Source of the DNA: Prevotella sp.
Lineage (GTDB): Bacteria; Bacteroidota; Bacteroidia; Bacteroidales; Bacteroidaceae
DNA length: 46,056 nucleotides
Direction of reading: 5' to 3'
Assembly: GCA_017476785.1 (NCBI GenBank)
Contig: JAFUZD010000119.1
Coordinates: 1-46,056 of the forward strand
The notes under the pieces were generated by a model. The model had not been told where the DNA came from, made no database searches, and was given only the letters and a program-made list of their open reading frames with translations. This document shows, piece by piece, positions 1 through 7,490 of this stretch (position 1 is its first letter; each line of letters opens with the position of its first letter). Made by a program: the position numbers and the translations under genes.

Positions 1-2523
1 AACACCCTTCTGGTCGAGCACTTGGAACGGGTCTACCTTCAGAATCTTCTTCTCCAAGTAGACGGGGAGGAACGATGCGATGTCGTCGCGCGAGTAGCCG
101 AACGTCATCTGCGTCAGGTCGTTCGTACCGAACGAGAAGTATTCTGCCTCGGTAGCAATGCGGTCGGCAGTCAGGGCTGCACGCGGAATCTCGATCATCG
201 TACCAATCTCAAACTCCACTTCGATGCCCTCAGCCTCGAACACTTCCTTAGCGGCATGCTGGATGACTTCCTTCTGCTGCTTCAGCTCATAGAGCGTACC
301 AATCAGCGGCACCATAATCTCGGGCTTCGGATCCTTACCCTCTTTCTTCAGCTCGCAGGCTGCACCGAGGATGGCACGGGTCTGCATAGCGGTAATCTCG
401 GGGAACGTGATGCCCAGACGGCAGCCACGGTGACCCAGCATCGGGTTGTTCTCTGACAGCGAGTCCACACGGCGCTTGATAGCCTCTACGCTGACTCCCA
501 TCTCCTTAGCCATTGTCTCCTGACCGGCCAAATCGTGGGGAACGAACTCGTGGAGGGGCGGGTCGAGCAGACGGATGTTTACGGGCAGGCCGTCCATTGC
601 CTCAAGAATGCCCTTGAAGTCGGCCTTCTGATAGGGCAGCAGCTTGGCCAGTGCCTTCTCGCGTCCCTCGGCCGTGTCGCTCAGAATCATCTCGCGCATA
701 GCGATAATCTTCTTGTCGTCGAAGAACATATGCTCCGTACGCGTAAGACCGATACCCTTAGCACCGAAGGCGCGAGCCACGCGGGCGTCGTGCGGTGTGT
801 CGGCATTGGTGCGCACCTGCAGCTTGGTGTACTTGTCGCAGAGGTCCATCAGCTCCTTAAAGTCGCCACTCAGCTCAGCAGCCTTTGTGGGCACTTCGCC
901 AGCATACACCTGACCCGTCGTACCATTAATAGAAATATAGTCGCCTTCCTTATAGACTACGCCGTCAATCTCGACCGTCTTCTTGTGATAGTCCACATTC
1001 AGTGCACCCACACCGCTGACGCAGCACTTGCCCATACCGCGAGCCACCACGGCAGCGTGCGACGTCATACCGCCGCGAGCCGTGAGAATACCCTCGGCAG
1101 CAGCCATACCGGCGAGGTCTTCAGGCGAGGTCTCGATGCGCACCAGCACCACCTTATGGCCGTCCTCGTGCCAAGCCTTTGCGTCATCAGCGTGGAATAC
1201 AATCTGACCGCAACCGGCACCCGGGCTGGCGGGCAGGCCCTGTGCGATGACCTTAGCCTTAGCCAGTGCCACCTTATCGAACACCGGGTGGAGCAGCTCG
1301 TCGAGCTTGTTGGGCTCGCAGCGCTCAATGGCCGTCTTCTCGTCGATCATTCCTTCGTGCAGCAGGTCGATGGCAATCTTCACCATAGCCGAGCCCGTGC
1401 GCTTGCCGTTACGGGTCTGGAGGAACCACAGCTTGCCCTCCTGCACGGTGAACTCCATATCCTGCATATCGTGGTAGTGCTGTTCCAGCTTGTTCTGGAT
1501 GCCGTCCAGCTCCTTATAGATTTCGGGCATTGCCTCCTCCATCGAGGGATATTTCGAGGCGCGCTCTTCCTCAGAGATGCCTGCGCGCTCGGCCCAGCGC
1601 TGCGAACCCAGCTTCGTAATCTGCTGCGGCGTGCGGATACCAGCCACCACGTCTTCGCCCTGAGCGTTGACCAGATACTCACCGTTGAACACGTTCTCGC
1701 CGTTGGCAGCGTCGCGGCTGAAGCATACACCCGTAGCCGACGTGTCGCCCATATTACCGAACACCATAGCCATCACGCTCACGGCCGTACCCCACTCGTC
1801 GGGGATGCCTTCCATCTTGCGATAGAGGATGGCGCGCTCGTTCATCCAGCTGCGGAACACGGCGCAGATTGCGCCCCAGAGCTGCTCTATCGGGTCGTTG
1901 GGGAAGTCCTTGCCCGTGCGCTCCTTAATAGCGGTCTTGAAGCGCTTCACCAGCTCTTTCAGCTCGTCTACGCTCAGGTCCTTATCCAGCTTCACGCCGC
2001 GCACGGCTTTCACCTGCTCGATAATCTCCTCAAACGGGTCGATGTCTTCCTTATTCACCGGCTTCATCTCCAGCACCACGTCGCCGTACATCTGCACAAA
2101 GCGGCGGTACGAGTCGTATACGAAGTGGGGGTTGTTGGTCTTCTTCACCATACCCTCGGCCACCTCGTCGTTCAGACCGAGGTTGAGGATGGTGTCCATC
2201 ATACCCGGCATCGAAGCGCGTGCACCCGAACGGACGCTGACCAGCAGCGGGTTCTCCTTATCGCCGAACTTCGAGTTCATCAGTTCCTCAATGTGCTTCA
2301 CGGCGGCCATCACGTCGTCGTTGAGCAGCTGCATTATCTTCTCCTGACCTACCTCGTAGTATTCGTTACAGCAGTCAGTCGTAATGGTGAATCCCGGGGG
2401 AACGGGCACACCAATCAAGTTCATCTCGGCGAGGTTGGCACCCTTACCGCCGAGCTGCTCGCGCATCTGCGCGTTACCCTCGGCCTTACCGTTACCGAAG
2501 GTATAAACTCTTTTTTCGCTCAT
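1..2523 (-). CDS. ppdK: Pyruvate, phosphate dikinase (partial, C-terminus outside window)
   Basis: Interconverts pyruvate + ATP + Pi with PEP + AMP + PPi in the cytoplasm, a key step of PPi-linked glycolysis or gluconeogenesis in Bacteroidales. The 841 codons visible read without interruption from ATG at 2523 (MSEKRVYTFGNGKAEGN) to the window edge. The N-terminal nucleotide-binding region carries GGKGANLAEM and SVRSGARASMPGMMDT; the swivelling phosphohistidine domain has GGMTSHAAVVARG with the catalytic His at about residue 489; the PEP/pyruvate barrel begins after it, with GLTRTEHMFF and, near the edge, SFGTNDLTQMTFGYSRDD. Family members are roughly 900 residues, so about 60-70 residues including the catalytic-Cys segment lie beyond the left edge. 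It is divergent from the HU-family gene and has its own promoter. Confidence 0.97.
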   Translation of the reverse strand, partial: MSEKRVYTFGNGKAEGNAQMREQLGGKGANLAEMNLIGVPVPPGFTITTDCCNEYYEVGQEKIMQLLNDDVMAAVKHIEELMNSKFGDKENPLLVSVRSGARASMPGMMDTILNLGLNDEVAEGMVKKTNNPHFVYDSYRRFVQMYGDVVLEMKPVNKEDIDPFEEIIEQVKAVRGVKLDKDLSVDELKELVKRFKTAIKERTGKDFPNDPIEQLWGAICAVFRSWMNERAILYRKMEGIPDEWGTAVSVMAMVFGNMGDTSATGVCFSRDAANGENVFNGEYLVNAQGEDVVAGIRTPQQITKLGSQRWAERAGISEEERASKYPSMEEAMPEIYKELDGIQNKLEQHYHDMQDMEFTVQEGKLWFLQTRNGKRTGSAMVKIAIDLLHEGMIDEKTAIERCEPNKLDELLHPVFDKVALAKAKVIAQGLPASPGAGCGQIVFHADDAKAWHEDGHKVVLVRIETSPEDLAGMAAAEGILTARGGMTSHAAVVARGMGKCCVSGVGALNVDYHKKTVEIDGVVYKEGDYISINGTTGQVYAGEVPTKAAELSGDFKELMDLCDKYTKLQVRTNADTPHDARVARAFGAKGIGLTRTEHMFFDDKKIIAMREMILSDTAEGREKALAKLLPYQKADFKGILEAMDGLPVNIRLLDPPLHEFVPHDLAGQETMAKEMGVSVEAIKRRVDSLSENNPMLGHRGCRLGITFPEITAMQTRAILGAACELKKEGKDPKPEIMVPLIGTLYELKQQKEVIQHAAKEVFEAEGIEVEFEIGTMIEIPRAALTADRIATEAEYFSFGTNDLTQMTFGYSRDDIASFLPVYLEKKILKVDPFQVLDQKGV

Positions 2524-2573
2524 TAGTTTTAGTTATTATTTACGATTAACATTAAATTGATTTTTCGTAGACG

Positions 2574-2603
2574 CAAAGGTAATACTTTTCCGCCGAAACA
2601 CAA
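2574..2603 (-). promoter_or_regulatory. Promoter of ppdK
   Basis: On the minus strand TTG (2601-2603), 19 bp, then TACCTTTG (2574-2581) match the Bacteroidetes -33/-7 consensus. This places transcription start about 45 nt before the ppdK ATG. Between this and the opposing HU promoter (about 2604-2696) no feature was seen other than a short GGCC-rich inverted repeat near 2667-2680. Confidence 0.75.
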
Positions 2604-2696
2604 AAGAAAAAGGTGAAAAATTGCCAACCACACTTTACATTTCTATATTTCTGCGCGCCAATATAGGCCGCCGGCCAATGAAAAGTGGCCTAAAAC

Positions 2697-2727
2697 TTGC
2701 ATTCGCTTGTCTGATTTTGTATCTTTG
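2697..2727 (+). promoter_or_regulatory. Promoter of HU-family gene
   Basis: TTG at 2697-2699, 20 bp spacer and TATCTTTG at 2720-2727 match the Bacteroidetes -33/-7 pattern. Start of transcription is expected near 2733, which puts the palindrome array at 2746-2804 inside the 5' leader and gives a leader of about 120 nt before the ATG at 2855. Confidence 0.75.
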
Positions 2728-2743
2728 CACGGCTGGCGTGAGA

Positions 2744-2827
2744 ATGAATTCTCGCGAGAATTCGGACAATTCTCGCGAAAATTTCCCCAATTCTCGCGAG
2801 AATTCATCTTCAGGACATCCATATTAA
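2744..2827 (+). CDS. Possible 27-residue leader peptide with heptad repeat
   Basis: ATG at 2744 opens about 10 nt downstream of the predicted transcription start and runs to TAA at 2825-2827. The product is 27 residues and consists mostly of three NSREN(S/F)(D/P/S) heptads, because the 21-bp DNA repeat is seven codons long. It ends 27 nt before the HU-family ATG. It could be a real leader peptide affecting translation of the next gene, or merely an open frame forced by the DNA palindromes. I see no independent evidence of translation. Confidence 0.3.
   Translation: MNSRENSDNSRENFPNSRENSSSGHPY
2746..2805. repeat. Array of three 16-bp palindromes at 21-bp spacing (copy 1)
   Basis: Units of AATTCTCGCGAGAATT are centred at 2754/2755, 2775/2776 and 2796/2797, exactly 21 bp apart. 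The first extends to an 18-bp perfect palindrome (2746-2763), the third is perfect, and the middle has one altered half (CGAAAATT). The array lies in the predicted leader of the HU-family gene. The same arrangement recurs at 13680-13737. Two-turn spacing suggests repeated binding on one face of the helix; in RNA, units 1 and 3 could pair with each other. Confidence 0.9.
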
Positions 2828-2854
2828 TTAATCGTTAATACCAAACAACACACA

Positions 2855-3238
2855 ATGATCAGTTACATTATCCAAAAAGAAAAGAACAGTTCGCGGCCAT
2901 CGGCAGGGAAGTACGTGGCACGCGCAGTACACGACATCGTCAGCAACGAGCAGATAGAGCAGGAGATACAGCACGTCTGTTCGGCCACGCCGGCAGACGT
3001 AAAGCTGGTGCTCACGGCACTTTCAGACGCCCTGCGCCACCACCTGCAAAACGGCCACATCGTCAAGCTCGACGGCATTGGCCAGCTGAAGCTTGAGCTT
3101 GTCAACCACCCTGCCAGCACACTTGAGGAGTTTCGTGCCGACCGCAACATCAAGGGCGTCCGCCTGTGCGTAGTCCCCGAGAGTCGCAACGGCAGACAGA
3201 AGTTCTACGACGGCGTGAAGTTCAGACGGCTGGAGTGA
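2855..3238 (+). CDS. HU/IHF-family DNA-binding protein (Bacteroidetes HU-related type)
   Basis: The 127-residue protein resembles the Bacteroidetes hu-related DNA-binding family: an N-terminal extension (MISYIIQKEKN..GKYVARAV), the helical dimer region (VKLVLTALSDALRHHLQNGHIVKLDGIGQLKLEL) corresponding to the HU body, and a basic arm region ending GVKFRRLE. Such proteins bind and bend DNA; a specific role is not known. Start is ATG at 2855; it is followed directly by a strong terminator, so the gene is probably transcribed alone. The phased palindromes in its leader make autoregulation an attractive inference, but that is not shown by the sequence. Confidence 0.9.
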   Translation: MISYIIQKEKNSSRPSAGKYVARAVHDIVSNEQIEQEIQHVCSATPADVKLVLTALSDALRHHLQNGHIVKLDGIGQLKLELVNHPASTLEEFRADRNIKGVRLCVVPESRNGRQKFYDGVKFRRLE

Positions 3239-3242
3239 GCGA

Positions 3243-3285
3243 GATTGGCCCGATTTCAACGAAATTGGGCCAATCTTCTTTTTTT
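3243..3285 (+). terminator. Rho-independent terminator after HU-family gene
   Basis: A 15-bp stem (3243-3257 with 3261-3275, one G-T pair) around a three-base loop is followed by a run of eight T residues within 3279-3286. Confidence 0.9.
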
Positions 3286-3299
3286 TCAGAATTTTGATG

Positions 3300-3307
3300 T
3301 ATATTTG
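3300..3307 (+). promoter_or_regulatory. -7 element for rlmD
   Basis: TATATTTG matches the Bacteroidetes -7 motif; no clear -33 TTG at the expected distance. It overlaps an upstream in-frame ATG at 3294, which argues that translation starts later, at 3330. Confidence 0.55.
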
Positions 3308-3329
3308 CATTCGCAAACTAATCAACGTT

Positions 3330-4781
3330 ATGACGCGAAAGAAGAAACCGCTACCAATACTGGAGAACATAGAAATAACCGACTTTGCTGCTGAAGGGAA
3401 ATCGCTGGCACGGGTGAACGAGATGGTGGTCTTTGTGCCGTGGACGGTGCCGGGCGACGTCGTTGACTTGCAGGTGCGCCGCAAGAAGCACAGCTTTATG
3501 GAGGCTGAGGTCATCCGCTTCATTGCGCCCAGCCCCCTGCGCCGTCAGCCGTTCTGCCAGCACTTCGGCACGTGCGGCGGCTGCAAGTGGCAGATGCTGC
3601 CCTACGAGGAGCAGCTGCGGATGAAGCAGCAGCAGGTGCACGACCAGCTGACACGCATCGGGAAGGTGGAACTGCCCGAGCTGCGTCCTATTATGGGCAG
3701 CGCCAAGACGCAGGAGTACCGTAACAAGCTGGACTTTGGGGCGTCGAACCGACGCTATCTGACAACGGAGGAAATCAAGAGCGGGCGCGAGTTCCAGCGC
3801 GATGCACTGGGATTCCACATCACGGGCGCCTTCGACAAGATTCTGCCCATCGAGAAGTGCTGGCTGATGGACGACCTTCACAACCGCATACGCAAGGAAA
3901 TACGCGACTATGCCATTGCCAACGGCATCGCATTCTTTGACCTGCGCGCGCAGACGGGACTGCTGCGCGATGTCATCATCCGCAACTCAAACACGGGCGA
4001 ATGGATGGTCATCGTGCAGTTCCACTACGACGAGCCGGCCGACGAGAGCCGGGCTCAGAAGCTCTTGCAGCACGTTGCCGATAAGTTCCCGGAAATCAGC
4101 GCATTGCTCTATTTGGATAATCAAAAATGCAACGATACCATCGGCGACCAAGAGATACTGGTATTCAAAGGCAACGACCACATCTTCGAGACGATGGAAG
4201 ACCTGCGCTTTAAGGTGGGACCGAAGAGCTTCTACCAGACTAACACCGAGCAGGCCTACCATCTGTACAGCGTCGTGCGCGAGCTGGCATTTCAGTCTTC
4301 AGCGCAGCCCTCGGCACCCAGCCCTCAGCCCGAAGCACTCCCGCTGATTTACGACCTGTACACTGGCACCGGCACCATTGCCAACTTCGTGGCGCGGCAG
4401 GCACGGCAGGTCATCGGCATCGAATACGTGCCCGAGGCCATTGAGGACGCAAAGGTGAACTCGCAGCTGAACGGCATCGACAACACGCTGTTCTACGCCG
4501 GAGATATGAAGGACATACTGACCGACGACTTCATCGCCCGCCACGGGCAGCCCGACGTCATCATCACCGACCCGCCACGGGCCGGGATGCATCCCGACGT
4601 GGTGAAGACCATCCTGCGGGCAGCTCCGCAGCGCATCGTCTACGTCAGTTGCAACCCCGCCACGCAGGCCCGCGACTTGGCCGACCTCGATGCAGCCTAT
4701 CGGGTGGAAGCTGTGCAGCCGGTGGATATGTTCCCCCATACGCCGCACGTTGAGAATGTAGTATTACTAACCAAAAGATAA
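3330..4781 (+). CDS. rlmD: 23S rRNA (uracil-5-)-methyltransferase, RlmD/RumA type
   Basis: A SAM-dependent m5U methyltransferase of the TrmA/RumA family, acting on 23S rRNA. From the chosen start (MTRKKKPLPILENIEITDFA, 483 residues) a TRAM-like RNA-binding domain fills the first ~60 residues, then iron-sulfur ligands C76, C82, C85 (CQHFGTCGGC) and C177, and the Rossmann methyltransferase domain with DLYTGTGTIANF and the nucleophile C441 in VSCNPATQARDL. An ATG at 3294 is also in frame, but the -7 box lies over it. A proline/serine-rich linker (SSAQPSAPSPQPEALP) precedes the SAM motif. The porin gene follows after only 5 nt. Which uracil is modified (1939 or 747, or both) cannot be decided here. 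Confidence 0.9.
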   Translation: MTRKKKPLPILENIEITDFAAEGKSLARVNEMVVFVPWTVPGDVVDLQVRRKKHSFMEAEVIRFIAPSPLRRQPFCQHFGTCGGCKWQMLPYEEQLRMKQQQVHDQLTRIGKVELPELRPIMGSAKTQEYRNKLDFGASNRRYLTTEEIKSGREFQRDALGFHITGAFDKILPIEKCWLMDDLHNRIRKEIRDYAIANGIAFFDLRAQTGLLRDVIIRNSNTGEWMVIVQFHYDEPADESRAQKLLQHVADKFPEISALLYLDNQKCNDTIGDQEILVFKGNDHIFETMEDLRFKVGPKSFYQTNTEQAYHLYSVVRELAFQSSAQPSAPSPQPEALPLIYDLYTGTGTIANFVARQARQVIGIEYVPEAIEDAKVNSQLNGIDNTLFYAGDMKDILTDDFIARHGQPDVIITDPPRAGMHPDVVKTILRAAPQRIVYVSCNPATQARDLADLDAAYRVEAVQPVDMFPHTPHVENVVLLTKR

Positions 4782-4786
4782 TCACA

Positions 4787-5875
4787 ATGAAAAAACTATT
4801 GACACTGGCTCTGATGGCTTGCACGCTGACTGCCAATGCCCAAGAGCAAAAAACTACGAACAACAGCGACATTCCCCAGTGGGTGAAGAACATAAAGTTA
4901 AGCGGATATGGTATGGTGCAATATCAGGCTGACGACAAGTACAAGAACACCGTCAATGAGAACGGCGAGCCCGACGTGGCCAAGAACTCAGAGAATGCAT
5001 TCAACCTGCGACTGCTGCGTCTGATTCTGGACGGCAAAATCGGCGACGTGGCGTGGCGCGCACAGGTGCAGGGCTCGTCAAATCCCGGCCCGGGAAATGC
5101 TACCGCCTATCTCGTCGACCTGTATGCCGAGTGGCAGAAGTACGACTTCTTCCGCGTGAAGGTGGGCCAGTTCAAGCGTGCCTTCACCTTTGAGAACCCC
5201 ACCCACCCCATCACACAGGGTTGGTACTCGTATGCTATGGTGGTCAACAACCTGTCGGGCTTCGGCGACCGCACGGGCGAGAAGTCGTCGGGTGGACGCG
5301 ACATCGGTCTGCAGGTGCAGGGCGACTTCCTGAAGAATGCCTCTGGCCGCAACCTCATCCACTATCAGGTGGGCGTCTACAACGGCGAGGGCATCAACAC
5401 CAAGGATAAGGACAACCGCAAAGACATCATCGGCGGACTGTGGGTGATGCCCGTAAAGGGACTGCGCATCGGTGCTTTCGGATGGACAGGAAGCCGGGCC
5501 GACGTGGGCGAGAAGAACCGCTACGCTCTGTCGGCTGAGTGGGATAAGGACGACTGGACTTTCCGCACGGAGTACATCCACAGCCAAGGCTACGGTGCCG
5601 ACCGCAGCTTGGTCGACAAAGCCGATGGTTTCTACGCTTTCGGCATCGCGCCCGTGATATCGAAAAAGCTGTACGCAAAGGCACGCTACAACCTCTACCG
5701 CCAAGCTAAGGAATGGGGCTCGTCGATGTCGATGTACGAGGTGGGCGTCAACTATATGTTTACCAAGAACCTACAACTGAACGTGGAGTATGCCCGGGTG
5801 AACGACCGCACCATCATCAAGTCCGACAAGCACAACTACAACTTCTTTGATGCGCAGCTCGACTTCAGGTTCTGA
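4787..5875 (+). CDS. OprO/OprP-type porin
   Basis: A 362-residue outer-membrane protein with signal peptide MKKLLTLALMACTLTANAQ, then a barrel with alternating hydrophobic strands, ending in the sequence DFRF with the terminal aromatic residue typical of outer-membrane barrels. Segments such as LRLLRLILDGKIGDVAWRAQ, YAEWQKYDFFRVKVGQFK and GRDIGLQVQGDF fit the phosphate-selective porin O/P family. The true substrate is unknown; in Bacteroidetes these porins are not reliably phosphate-specific. It starts 5 nt after rlmD and lacks its own promoter, so it is read in the same operon. Confidence 0.88.
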   Translation: MKKLLTLALMACTLTANAQEQKTTNNSDIPQWVKNIKLSGYGMVQYQADDKYKNTVNENGEPDVAKNSENAFNLRLLRLILDGKIGDVAWRAQVQGSSNPGPGNATAYLVDLYAEWQKYDFFRVKVGQFKRAFTFENPTHPITQGWYSYAMVVNNLSGFGDRTGEKSSGGRDIGLQVQGDFLKNASGRNLIHYQVGVYNGEGINTKDKDNRKDIIGGLWVMPVKGLRIGAFGWTGSRADVGEKNRYALSAEWDKDDWTFRTEYIHSQGYGADRSLVDKADGFYAFGIAPVISKKLYAKARYNLYRQAKEWGSSMSMYEVGVNYMFTKNLQLNVEYARVNDRTIIKSDKHNYNFFDAQLDFRF

Positions 5876-5906
5876 CAGTAGGCACGCATCCGTGAAACAA
5901 ACGAGA

Positions 5907-5940
5907 AAAGGGTTGAAGCAACGCACGGCTTCAACCCTTT
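5907..5940. terminator. Bidirectional terminator between porin and flippase genes
   Basis: A perfect 13-bp stem (5907-5919 with 5928-5940) with an 8-base loop. On plus it is followed by ATCTTTTTC; on minus by CGTTTGTTT-type sequence. The stop codon and last codons of the flippase gene (TCA at 5931-5933 on plus) lie inside the stem. Confidence 0.8.
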
Positions 5941-7412
5941 ATCTTTTTCATCAACGACTGCCACAGATTCGTCTTCTTCTTTAATATGTATAAGGAGAAG
6001 CCCGCACTGAGCGCCATCAGCAGACTGCCCAGCAGCCAATACGCCACTCCGCTGACCCACAGCGTCAATGCATAGGTTGCCACGCCCAATGCAATCTGGA
6101 AGGCAGCATAGCGCACCACGACCGGCGACATTCGGTACTGATAGCGCCAGTAGGCATAGCCCAGCACCAGCAGGAAGTCGAACACATAGGCCACCGTGAT
6201 GGCGACGCCTGCCCCCAAAAGTCCCCAGTGATTGAAACCGGCCATCATCAGCAGCACGAACACCACATAGTACACCCCGTCGAGCAAGAGGAAGGACAAC
6301 GAATAGCCGCGAGCCAACGTGATATAGGCCACGGGAAGCGTGAGCACACGCATATACATTGCCAGCGCGGCCGTCTGTGCCATCTCTATGACCGGCAGGA
6401 ACGCGTTGCTGAACATCAGCGGAATCAGCAGCGGCAACCACACTATCAACACGACGAGCATCGGCGAGATGATGAGCAGCGAAACGGCCATCTGCTGGTT
6501 AGCCACGTTGTTGGTTGCCTCGATATCCTGATTGACGGCCGAGAGTCGCGGGAAATAGTCGGTCTCCATTGCCGAAAACACCATCCCGGCATAGGTAACG
6601 GTCAGCATATAACCGGCATTGTAGAGGCCCAGCATATCCAAGTTGCCGCTGACGTTGAGGAACGAGCGGATAAACATCTCGGCTCCAGTGCCAATAATAC
6701 CTGCCAGCGTGAAGGCCACACCCAGCTTCACCATCTCCATCCCCTCGCCAAAGATTCCCTTCGCGCCTCTGACCTGATAGGGGAAAAGGCGGAACGACGA
6801 GCGGAGCGTCAGCAGCATCACGGCTAATGCCATCAGCGTAATGACCGGCACGATACCCGTCTCGCCAAAGAAATAGTAAATGGGCATTGATATCAGCAGC
6901 GCAGCAAACACAGAGGCAATCTGGATGCCTGCCAGCGACTTGAGCTGGCGCGCTCCCTTCAGAATGGCCGTCTCGCCACCCGTGACAGCTATCATTGCCA
7001 CCGTGGGGGCCAAGAGGACGAAGTGGAGCGTGTGGTCGCCCCAAGAGAAGGTGTAGCGGCTGAGCAATGGGCCCACGACGATGCATACCAGCATACCGGC
7101 AAGCGCGGTCAGCAGGCTCCAGCCACGCACCACTTTGACAAAGTGGGCAATGCGCTGCCGGTCGCCGCTGTCGAACAGCTCGGACACGTGACGCACCGCG
7201 CTGAACGAGATGCCAAGATTAGTAGCCTGAGAAATAAAGTTGATGGTGGTATTGAACAGCGATGCCAGTCCCATTCCGCCCGGCCCCAGCAAGATGGCTA
7301 CAAGCTTATTGCGTACAAGCCCTATCAGAATGTTCAGGCCCTGCACGCCGCCGAAGATGCCGGTATACTTCAATATATGGCTATAGCTTTCTTCGCTATT
7401 CTTTTCTGTCAT
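5931..7412 (-). CDS. Wzx-like O-antigen/polysaccharide flippase
   Basis: A 493-residue, strongly hydrophobic protein with about a dozen predicted membrane segments and a short cytosolic start (MTEKNSEESYSHILKYTGIFGGVQGLNILIGLVRNKLVAILLGPGGMGLASLFN). The opening GGVQGLNILIGLVRNKLVAILLGP pattern and overall length fit the polysaccharide biosynthesis (MATE-like/Wzx) superfamily, which moves lipid-linked sugar units from the inner to the outer leaflet of the cytoplasmic membrane. It ends in KKIKG within a terminator. No convincing promoter was found upstream. It lies head to head with three glycosyltransferase genes, supporting a role in one surface glycan pathway. Confidence 0.88.
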   Translation of the reverse strand: MTEKNSEESYSHILKYTGIFGGVQGLNILIGLVRNKLVAILLGPGGMGLASLFNTTINFISQATNLGISFSAVRHVSELFDSGDRQRIAHFVKVVRGWSLLTALAGMLVCIVVGPLLSRYTFSWGDHTLHFVLLAPTVAMIAVTGGETAILKGARQLKSLAGIQIASVFAALLISMPIYYFFGETGIVPVITLMALAVMLLTLRSSFRLFPYQVRGAKGIFGEGMEMVKLGVAFTLAGIIGTGAEMFIRSFLNVSGNLDMLGLYNAGYMLTVTYAGMVFSAMETDYFPRLSAVNQDIEATNNVANQQMAVSLLIISPMLVVLIVWLPLLIPLMFSNAFLPVIEMAQTAALAMYMRVLTLPVAYITLARGYSLSFLLLDGVYYVVFVLLMMAGFNHWGLLGAGVAITVAYVFDFLLVLGYAYWRYQYRMSPVVVRYAAFQIALGVATYALTLWVSGVAYWLLGSLLMALSAGFSLYILKKKTNLWQSLMKKIKG

Positions 7413-7457
7413 TACATTTAACTTAACGCTGCAAACCCCATTTTATTGCAGGAGGAT

Positions 7458-7488
7458 TTGGCTATTTAGCATTTTTACTCTATCTTTG
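7458..7488 (+). promoter_or_regulatory. Promoter of glycosyltransferase operon
   Basis: TTG (7458-7460), 20 bp, TATCTTTG (7481-7488) is an excellent -33/-7 match. Transcription should begin near 7493-7495, at or next to the first ATGs (7491, 7497), so the mRNA is predicted to be leaderless or nearly so. Confidence 0.75.
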
Positions 7489-7490
7489 CA

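Noticed and set aside
535-2526. Plus-strand open frame of 663 codons
   Set aside because: It is the complement of ppdK, whose minus-strand frame gives a clear dikinase over its whole length. Its His/Leu/Val-rich product has no recognisable domain.
2746-2805. CRISPR-like or minisatellite interpretation of the palindrome array
   Set aside because: Units are 16-bp palindromes separated by 5-bp spacers, three per site, with no cas genes; not a CRISPR array.
2621-2827. 68-codon frame starting before the HU promoter
   Set aside because: Its first half lies upstream of the predicted transcription start. Only the last 27 codons (from 2744) could be in the leader.
3294-3329. Upstream ATG for rlmD
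   Set aside because: The -7 box at 3300-3307 overlaps it, and the extra 12 residues are not part of the TRAM domain.
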